A stretch of DNA of 10,993 nt from an uncultured Mycoplasmatota bacterium (GTDB lineage: Bacteria; Bacillota_I; Bacilli_A; RF39; UBA660): assembly GCA_900546055.1 (NCBI GenBank), contig URBG01000038.1:1-10993 (forward strand). The letters are read 5' to 3'. Position 1 is the first letter of the stretch. Each line of letters starts with the position of its first letter. The position numbers and the translations under genes were made by a program. Positions 6,711-10,993 of this stretch are shown piece by piece. The notes under the pieces are model-generated. The model saw nothing but the letters and a program-made list of their open reading frames with translations. It made no database searches and was not told where the DNA came from.

Positions 6711-6780
6711 ACTAGTTTTACACTACGAGTTCAAATAAAGATTTATCGAAGGGTTTTGCCTTATTCGGCAAAACCCTTTT
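6694..6780 (+). ncRNA. tracrRNA
   Basis: This RNA pairs with the CRISPR repeat and forms the scaffold that Cas9 holds. Bases 6703-6726 are the exact complement of 24 consecutive repeat bases. Then comes a GAGU bulge (opposite GA in the crRNA), and UCAAAU (6731-6736) pairs with the first six repeat bases GUUUGA, with one G-U pair. The 6-bp lower stem with a 2/4-nt bulge has the same geometry as in S. pyogenes, where the bulge is GA/AAGU. The nexus would be the short stem in AAAGAUUUAUCGAAG (6737-6751), followed by a single long terminator hairpin (6749-6778). The gene is divergent from cas9, about 115-120 bp upstream of its start codon, the arrangement known from S. pyogenes. Its 5' end (actagtt, pairing with aactagt across gagacca) could fold on itself when unpaired. 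Confidence 0.93.
6749..6780 (+). terminator. Intrinsic terminator of the tracrRNA
   Basis: GGGTTTTGCC (6751-6760) pairs perfectly with GGCAAAACCC (6767-6776) around the six-base loop TTATTC. The stem extends by two A-T pairs into the following TTTT (6777-6780). This is a strong rho-independent terminator and doubles as the 3' hairpin of the tracrRNA. Confidence 0.93.
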
Positions 6781-6917
6781 ATCTATGCCATTTTTGGGGG
6801 CTTGTCTAAAATTTTAATTTACCTAAAAGTTGTGCAATAGGTGAGTAACAAAGAATAATCTATCCCCGACCTAAGCCTAACTTTAGCTTCTTTTACATTT
6901 AAAATAAATCCGGATTA
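6781..6917. other. Intergenic stretch with no recognised gene, between tracrRNA and the right-hand operon
   Basis: No ORF, tRNA, or recognisable attachment site was found here. It contains the ten-base palindrome AATCCGGATT (6907-6916) and a short TAAAATTTTA palindrome, neither of which I can assign. It is the junction between the CRISPR locus and the phage-like operon, so it is the place to look for an insertion boundary. Confidence 0.4.
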
Positions 6918-6965
6918 AATAATAAAAAGAGACGCATATCAAATTATGCGTCTCTTTTTATTATT
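6918..6965 (-). terminator. Large symmetric terminator at the end of the ibr-type operon
   Basis: A perfect 21-bp inverted repeat has arms at 6918-6938 and 6945-6965 around the six-base loop tcaaat. The core AGAGACGCATA pairs with TATGCGTCTCT and is flanked by A- and T-runs on both sides, so it can terminate transcription in both directions. The right arm covers the stop codon (6963-6961) of the small gene, so for the minus-strand operon the hairpin begins before translation ends. It also insulates the CRISPR locus from the operon. Confidence 0.88.
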
Positions 6966-7167
6966 CTTTATTTTCTTCTAAAGTCTTAAACCGAATATAT
7001 TCTGATTTAGTCATATGCTTAGCATCAGCCAACGAACCGAGCAAGTCCCATTCTTTATCGGACATCTTGATAGACCTGATTTTTTTTACCTCATCTTTTG
7101 GCAGAGCCGGTTTGCCGGCCCCGGCGCGTCTCCCGCCCCATGTATTTTTTACTTTTTTTTCGTCCAT
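6961..7167 (-). CDS. Small ribbon-helix-helix-like protein with a GGRRAGAGKP N-terminal motif
   Basis: The 68-residue protein begins with the basic WGGRRAGAGKPALP motif (residues 10-23), which is frequent at the start of small phage-encoded proteins and of some terminase small subunits. Then KKIRSIKMSDKEWDLLGSLADAKHMTKSEYIRF (about 28-60) fits a ribbon-helix-helix: a short strand (IRSIKM), a helix, a turn with HMTKSEY, and a second helix. Such proteins bind DNA as dimers, so it may be a repressor of this operon, but that is inference. The ATG lies inside the end of ibrB (19-bp overlap, -1 frame relative to ibrB) and has no good ribosome binding site, which points to coupled translation or to a frameshift product with ibrB. 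The stop codon lies in the terminator stem. Confidence 0.7.
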   Translation of the reverse strand: MDEKKVKNTWGGRRAGAGKPALPKDEVKKIRSIKMSDKEWDLLGSLADAKHMTKSEYIRFKTLEENKE

Positions 7168-7658
7168 GATTTGCTAAATTCCCTATCCTTAAATAACGCG
7201 GCCAATCCAGTAATTTGCTTTAGTCTTATTACCTCGTCGGCGTCCATTCCTAGATGTTTGCCAATCCAATCATTAGACAACCCCATCTTCACGAGTTCCG
7301 CGACTATGTTACTCATCAAATCTACGTTATGCGACCCCCTAGCGCGATTATGCCGAATAGTGCTCGCCATTCTACCGCTAATAGGCTTATCAATTACCGA
7401 CACAGGTAACCTACCGCCTTCACGCTCTCTTATATTTTTATATTTTAACATAATTGAATAGCGATGAAAACCATCTACAATTTCGTACATGTCGGCGTCC
7501 TTATCGTAATAGCACACGATAGGCATAGTATACCCATCTTCTTTTATACTATCATATAGGAGTTTCATTTCGGCAGGAGCTACAGAATTAGGGTTATATT
7601 CATTAGCTCTAATTTTCTCAATAGGCACTGCGATTATGTTATAAACCGGACTTTTCAT
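7149..7658 (-). CDS. ibrB: IbrB-like protein (ParB/sulfiredoxin-fold N-terminal domain)
   Basis: Residues 9-75 form a ParB N-terminal-like domain: VPIEKIRANEYNPN at the start, then SIKEDGYTMPIV, then the motif VDGFHR (61-66), equivalent to the GEHR box of ParB. Residues about 105-135 (LVKMGLSNDWIGKHLGMDADEVIRLKQ) look like a helix-turn-helix, and the end ITGLAALFKDREFSKSW matches IbrB proteins as I remember them. IbrB and IbrA were described in E. coli as a pair, on a prophage-like element, that raises expression of eib genes; the biochemical activity is not settled. Here it starts one base after the ibrA stop, with AGGGGG seven bases upstream, and overlaps the next gene by 19 bp. The gene ends in eight A residues then G and TAA, a possible -1 frameshift site. 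The family call is good; the function in this host is unknown. Confidence 0.85.
   Translation of the reverse strand: MKSPVYNIIAVPIEKIRANEYNPNSVAPAEMKLLYDSIKEDGYTMPIVCYYDKDADMYEIVDGFHRYSIMLKYKNIREREGGRLPVSVIDKPISGRMASTIRHNRARGSHNVDLMSNIVAELVKMGLSNDWIGKHLGMDADEVIRLKQITGLAALFKDREFSKSWTKKK
7152..7158 (-). other. A_AAA_AAG slippery heptamer before the ibrB stop codon
   Basis: In the ibrB frame the last codons are AAA AAA AAG TAA. Together with the preceding A they form A_AAA_AAG in the correct phase for -1 slippage, and the -1 frame is exactly that of the next gene. GC-rich sequence able to fold (for example GCCGG-CAAA-CCGGC, 7119-7106) lies downstream. Use of the site is untested. Confidence 0.45.
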
Positions 7659-7659
7659 A

Positions 7660-8811
7660 TTATAGCCCCCTGTATTTTTCTACTAAATATTTACCTCGTT
7701 CGCTCATATCTTTTGTGACACTAAAAGATAACCCTTTACACGTATAATCGTTTTTTATGATACACAAAGCCATGCGCCGCCATGTTAGTACATCATCCTC
7801 AGTATCGATGTTAGGCGACGCATCAATGACTTTTTTAAATTTTATAAATTTCCGTTTATAATGGTTCGCTAAATCTTCCGGCAACGTTTCTAGTAAAAAT
7901 TTAGTAAAAGACTCCCAAGAGTGCCCCTCGGGAAGAGTATACTTGGTACTCATTATTTTATTACCGGAATAGATATTTCCGAAATTAGCGCCGCTAACTC
8001 TATTAGCGACTTTCGCCCAGGTATTAGGCTCAATAACTCGGAATAGATTAAGTCCTGCTTTAGCTTCATTCCCGAACGGCTCATCTACCCGCATTTTATG
8101 AATACTCGCGCCGGCTTGATAAAATAAATCGTATAACTTATTATATTCTTTTCTGAACTTACCATTATACGTCCAAATGTCCTCTACCGTCCAGTCATAA
8201 ATAGGGCTGAAGCTATAGGCTTTATTTATTTGAGTTGACCACTGAAGCCCTTTATATGTACTTTTATTATCGTTTATAGCTCTGTATCGATTGAGACTCT
8301 CTTCGGCTCTCAAGCCTAACAATATAGCAGCACTACCGGTTTTCGCTAGCCACTCATTTAATAACGGAGTGAACTTTTCAAAGGACATCCCGGGCTTGTA
8401 AAACTCGAATTTATGATTTGATAAATTTATTACCCATTCATTTTTTGGCATTTCTCGAACCCATATATCCTCTTTTCCCTCTTCCCACCAAGTCCAGGTA
8501 GGGGAGAAGTAAGATAGGGCATTTGGGCTCTCCATCGGGAGACAAATCCAAAGAGGGTCCAAAACATCGCGATTATTAGAGAACATTTTTTCTACGTACT
8601 CTATAGTTACCTTATAAAAGGCCTCCAAATCTATAAATATAGCGGTAAATCGTTTCCCGCTTTTTCTCGCCTCATCGACAGCCATATTTAATACAACTCC
8701 GCTGTCCTTACCCCCTGAAAAACTTACGGCAATAGTCTCAAATTCATCAAATATATACTCGATTCGCTTTTTGGCAGCGTCATATACATTTATATTAGAG
8801 TATCTTTTCAA
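7660..8811 (-). CDS. ibrA: IbrA-like PP-loop protein (PAPS reductase family, DUF3440)
   Basis: The N-terminal part is a PP-loop ATP pyrophosphatase domain of the phosphoadenosine-phosphosulfate reductase family: AVSFSGGKDSGVVL, with SGGKDS at residues 32-37, then FIDLEAFY and later ILLGLRAEESLNRYR. The C-terminal part (GASIHKMRVDEPFG and LPEGHSWESFTKFLLETLP) is typical of DUF3440 and of IbrA. These enzymes would activate a substrate with ATP; the substrate is not known for IbrA. The start is TTG (8811-8809) overlapping the helicase stop as TTGA, with AAGG eight bases upstream; no suitable ATG lies near, so I accept TTG with coupled translation. It sits directly before ibrB, the usual pairing. 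A relation to DndC-type sulfur enzymes is only distant, and no cysteine desulfurase is present here. Confidence 0.88.
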   Translation of the reverse strand: MKRYSNINVYDAAKKRIEYIFDEFETIAVSFSGGKDSGVVLNMAVDEARKSGKRFTAIFIDLEAFYKVTIEYVEKMFSNNRDVLDPLWICLPMESPNALSYFSPTWTWWEEGKEDIWVREMPKNEWVINLSNHKFEFYKPGMSFEKFTPLLNEWLAKTGSAAILLGLRAEESLNRYRAINDNKSTYKGLQWSTQINKAYSFSPIYDWTVEDIWTYNGKFRKEYNKLYDLFYQAGASIHKMRVDEPFGNEAKAGLNLFRVIEPNTWAKVANRVSGANFGNIYSGNKIMSTKYTLPEGHSWESFTKFLLETLPEDLANHYKRKFIKFKKVIDASPNIDTEDDVLTWRRMALCIIKNDYTCKGLSFSVTKDMSERGKYLVEKYRGL

Positions 8812-10022
8812 AAGTCTCGCCTTCTTCTATTTTTTTTAATAATTAAATCATGAAGTCTAATCTTCTTGTTTACACTTTCTTCAATGAGCGAATAAACGCC
8901 TAAATTAGAAGTAAAATAAGTATATTCTATATCGCGGGTCTGGCCTATGCGCTGTATCCGCATCATAGCTTGGTCAATTTTCCCGTAATCAAAAGTCAAA
9001 CTTGCAAAAGCGAGCCTATTACAAAATTGTAAATTTAGGCCGTAAGCCCCGACACCATATGTCATAAGAAGCGGCTTATTGTCGTTTTTAAATTTTTCTA
9101 AAATCTCATCCCTATTTACAGTTTCCCCTGTAATAACATAACAATCAATTAATTTTGAAATATTACGAACCTCAGACAAAAGAGTACAAAATACTATTAT
9201 TTGGCCGGATAACTTTTGAGCGATACTCTTATGTCGCTCAAAATCATCAAAGCAGCTAAGAGCCAAATTAGTAAACATACTAACGTCAGACGCTCCACTA
9301 GCTAAGGCTTTAAGTAGTATTTGTTTTTGCGAAGTATATCGGTCCTTTGCGTCGGATGAAGCAGTAATTTCTACCGAAATACGTGAAATATCTTTGTCAA
9401 AGATTAAATCACATTCAAATATATACGGAGCGATTAGCTTATGAAGATAACCTATATTAACATCTGACAATTTATAAAAATCTCGGGCTTTTTCTCCTTT
9501 TCGTTTGTACTGAATATGGTCAAAAAAAGTGTTTAAAAATTCATGACGGGACATATTTATAATTTTAGGTGATAGAAACATCATTTGATTATAGAGATCC
9601 CATTCATTTTTTGTAATGGGTGTCCCATTTAACAATAATCGATACTCGCTGCGTTTAGATATTTCAATCGCCCTCATATGTCTTTTACTGTTTTCGTTTT
9701 TAATAAAAACCGACTCATCCGCTACCGTAAATACTTTTTTACCTTTTATATCTTCGAGTAACTCGAAATAAACGCGATCACTACTGGAAAGAGTTTCATA
9801 CCCCACGATGATATATTTTTTACATAATTGCCATTTATGTATTTCTTGCTCCAGATTACTTTTTGTAGAATAAGGACATAAAAATATAGCTAATTCGCAA
9901 TCAGTAGAATTTATTAAATCCACCGCAACTCTAGTCTTTCCGGAACCCTGCTTCATGAATAAGGCTCCGACCTTTAGACGCTTGAACTTATCAAACGCCT
10001 TTTGCTGATTATCAGATTTCAT
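8808..10022 (-). CDS. SNF2-type (superfamily 2) helicase/ATPase, phage-like
   Basis: The protein has 404 residues from the ATG at 10022. Two RecA-like domains are seen without extra nuclease or specificity domains. Motif I is KQGSGKT (residues 24-30); motif II is ADES (101-104) followed by VFIKN, the DES-x-x-IKN variant of SNF2 proteins; motif III is LNGTPITKN (about 133-141). In the C-terminal half, GVGAYGLNLQ (motif V) and QAMMRIQRIGQTRDIEY (motif VI) are clear. Such small SNF2 proteins are common in phage replication or early modules and move along double-stranded DNA; the target is unknown. A longer reading frame begins at a TTG (10040), and a GTG at 10025 is also possible. GAGGAG lies ten bases before the ATG and seven before the GTG, so the exact start is uncertain by a few codons. 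It overlaps both neighbours slightly. Confidence 0.9.
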   Translation of the reverse strand: MKSDNQQKAFDKFKRLKVGALFMKQGSGKTRVAVDLINSTDCELAIFLCPYSTKSNLEQEIHKWQLCKKYIIVGYETLSSSDRVYFELLEDIKGKKVFTVADESVFIKNENSKRHMRAIEISKRSEYRLLLNGTPITKNEWDLYNQMMFLSPKIINMSRHEFLNTFFDHIQYKRKGEKARDFYKLSDVNIGYLHKLIAPYIFECDLIFDKDISRISVEITASSDAKDRYTSQKQILLKALASGASDVSMFTNLALSCFDDFERHKSIAQKLSGQIIVFCTLLSEVRNISKLIDCYVITGETVNRDEILEKFKNDNKPLLMTYGVGAYGLNLQFCNRLAFASLTFDYGKIDQAMMRIQRIGQTRDIEYTYFTSNLGVYSLIEESVNKKIRLHDLIIKKNRRRRDF

Positions 10023-10377
10023 CACGTACCAACTCCTCAATTTCTCTTACTTCTGCTTCTATCTTAGACGGTTTAGTAACTTTTAAATAACTTGTTTCTT
10101 CGTCCATTGGATTTAGTGAAGAATTATCAAAAGCATCTAACATCTCTTCGGCGCCTAATTTATCTACAAGATTGCCCTTTTTATATAATTGAAATTCCCA
10201 GTCATCGGTAAAAGAGAAAGAAGAACGATACCCCTTATGCCCCTCCTCTCTGACTAATTTTGAAGGATGGTAAAATGTTAGGCCTTTCCATTTAGACTTA
10301 TTCGGCATTTTTATAATTGTAGCTTTTGCAGTTTCCCCTATTATGTTTTGTGTATTGAATTTAATTTTATGCCACAT
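10012..10377 (-). CDS. Conserved-looking hypothetical protein, phage-type context
   Basis: I do not have a firm family for this 121-residue protein. The central part (IKMPNKSKWKGLTFYHPSKLVREEGHKG followed by RSSFSFTDDWEFQLYKKG, about residues 22-69) looks like a compact beta-rich fold, and it resembles, from memory, small proteins encoded next to phage SNF2 helicases. The C-terminal 40 residues are acidic and helical (EAEVREIEELVRDEI). No membrane segment, signal peptide or catalytic motif is visible. The ATG has AAGGAGG six bases upstream, an excellent site. The gene overlaps the previous one by 11 bp and the helicase by about 11 bp, so it is part of the same transcript and probably of the same functional unit. 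Confidence 0.8.
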   Translation of the reverse strand: MWHKIKFNTQNIIGETAKATIIKMPNKSKWKGLTFYHPSKLVREEGHKGYRSSFSFTDDWEFQLYKKGNLVDKLGAEEMLDAFDNSSLNPMDEETSYLKVTKPSKIEAEVREIEELVRDEI

Positions 10378-10912
10378 TGTGGACCTCCTTATATTTTTTA
10401 ACTAAATTACTAGCAAGTTTGTACTGTAAATCTCTGTAATATTCCATATCTTTTGCATTTCGGATATGCCCTTGAACTTTAATAACTTTGTGATTCTTAT
10501 AATCTTCGATACTATATGCGTCCTTCGAATAGTCCAACCCGTATTTTTTGGTAATTTTATTGTTCAATCCATATACAACAAAATTTTTTATTTTCCGACA
10601 TCCTGTGATTTCTTGCAATGCGTAAATTAATAACATTGTTTCTACTGCGCGCATTAAGGCAGTTACCTTAGAGCCGTGATAACTTTTAATTTCACTAGCC
10701 GTTTTTGAGCTTTTATCGTATCCGTCCATTTCGCAGAGAATACCTTTAAAGTCAAGGACTACATTACGCTCGCCAGATACGGGAACTAGTAACTCCATAT
10801 CATGTCCGATTTGGTGTGTGTATCCTTTTACTATATCGCGGGCGCCCTTTGCTCCCATTTCTTTAATTTCTTCTACCGTAAACTTATTTAGTACCGATTT
10901 TCTGATTTTCAT
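10367..10912 (-). CDS. Hypothetical protein, first gene of the ibr-type operon
   Basis: I do not recognise this 181-residue protein. It is soluble, without signal peptide or membrane helix. Residues 37-70 contain the stretch HDMELLVPV, NVVLDFKGILCEMDGYD, and then SSKTASEIKSYHGSKVTALMRAVETMLLIYALQEITG (about 68-104), which looks like a long amphipathic helix. The C-terminal third has a strand (FVVYGLNN), a strand (KVIKVQGHI), and a Lys/Tyr-rich helix. The acidic and Lys-containing core (DFKG with E-x-K) superficially recalls nucleases of the PD-(D/E)xK type, but the pattern is too weak to claim. The ATG has GGAGG eight bases upstream. It is the promoter-proximal gene, about 40 bases after the predicted transcription start, and overlaps the next gene by 11 bp. 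Confidence 0.78.
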   Translation of the reverse strand: MKIRKSVLNKFTVEEIKEMGAKGARDIVKGYTHQIGHDMELLVPVSGERNVVLDFKGILCEMDGYDKSSKTASEIKSYHGSKVTALMRAVETMLLIYALQEITGCRKIKNFVVYGLNNKITKKYGLDYSKDAYSIEDYKNHKVIKVQGHIRNAKDMEYYRDLQYKLASNLVKKYKEVHNVA

Positions 10913-10924
10913 TATTCCTGCCTC

Positions 10925-10982
10925 CGTTTTGATATTGGTATATACTCATTTCTTAATTAGAGTATATACCAATATCAAAACG
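10925..10982. repeat. 23-bp perfect inverted repeat over the operon promoter
   Basis: The left arm (10925-10947) begins CGTTTTGATATTGGTATA and ends TACTC; the right arm (10960-10982) is its exact reverse complement, with a 12-base centre atttcttaatta. The right arm covers the -10 and most of the promoter spacer; the left arm lies between transcription start and the Shine-Dalgarno. Each arm contains the small palindrome GTATATAC, the two centres being 24 bp apart. Because the transcript should begin between the arms, it carries only one arm, so the element acts as DNA: most likely a pair of operators. Confidence 0.85.
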
Positions 10983-10989
10983 AAGTCAA
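10961..10989 (-). promoter_or_regulatory. Sigma70-type promoter of the ibr-type operon
   Basis: On the minus strand TTGACT (10989-10984) and TATACT (10966-10961) are separated by exactly 17 bp; each matches five of six consensus bases. Transcription should start near 10954, leaving a leader of about 42 bases with GGAGG before the first gene. The promoter lies within the inverted repeat at 10925-10982 and is therefore probably under repressor control. Confidence 0.8.
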
Positions 10990-10993
10990 GCTA

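Noticed and set aside
6781..6917. tRNA or attachment site at the border between CRISPR locus and phage-like operon
   Set aside because: No cloverleaf, no T-loop GGTTCRA motif and no repeated flank was found; the short palindromes here are unassigned.
7015..7461. 148-residue plus-strand ORF antisense to ibrB and the small downstream gene
   Set aside because: The opposite strand carries clear IbrB-family motifs in good frame; this ORF has a weak start and only hydrophobic, uncharacteristic sequence.
7660..8811. DNA phosphorothioation (Dnd/Ssp) system based on the PAPS-reductase-like protein
   Set aside because: The DUF3440 C-terminus and the ibrB neighbour fit IbrA better; no cysteine desulfurase, DndD/E or SspB/D-like gene is present.

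Overview
The window reads as Bacillota DNA: low GC, strong AGGAGG-type ribosome binding sites, and a type II-A CRISPR-Cas locus. The Cas9 resembles what I remember of Cas9 proteins from Negativicutes and Clostridia, but that placement is inference from memory and no genus can be named. All confident protein genes lie on the minus strand.

Layout. (1) Positions 1-108 are richer in GC (about 44%) than what follows. On the minus strand they may hold the last codons of one gene and the Shine-Dalgarno of the next, cut by the window edge. (2) Positions 109-414 are very AT-rich with one plus-strand ORF that runs into the CRISPR array. (3) 415-582 is a very small array: three identical 36-bp repeats and two 30-bp spacers, read on the minus strand, followed by an 88-bp leader. 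(4) 671-6582 is a complete type II-A cas operon in the order cas9-cas1-cas2-csn2. (5) 6583-6960 (378 bp without a protein gene) holds the cas9 leader, two overlapping divergent promoters, a tracrRNA on the plus strand with a strong intrinsic terminator, about 137 bp with nothing recognised, and a large symmetric terminator. (6) 6918-10989 is a separate, self-contained minus-strand operon. It has a sigma70-type promoter embedded in a 23-bp perfect inverted repeat, then two unrecognised genes, an SNF2-type helicase, an IbrA-like PP-loop protein (PAPS-reductase family with DUF3440), an IbrB-like ParB-fold protein, and a small ribbon-helix-helix-like protein.

How the parts work together. Cas1, Cas2 and Csn2 (with Cas9) acquire spacers. 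The array transcript pairs with the tracrRNA: 24 consecutive bases, then a bulge, then a 6-bp lower stem, the same duplex geometry as in S. pyogenes. RNase III and Cas9 then give the interference complex. The promoters of tracrRNA and cas9 appear to share the same few bases, and the cas9 leader carries two copies of a piece of the repeat, so expression of effector and guide RNA may be linked.

The right-hand operon looks phage- or mobile-element-derived. Its genes overlap or nearly touch, and between ibrB and the last gene there is a classic A_AAA_AAG slippery heptamer directly before the ibrB stop. No integrase, transposase, tRNA or attachment site is visible, so whether the CRISPR locus itself is carried on a mobile element cannot be settled from this window.
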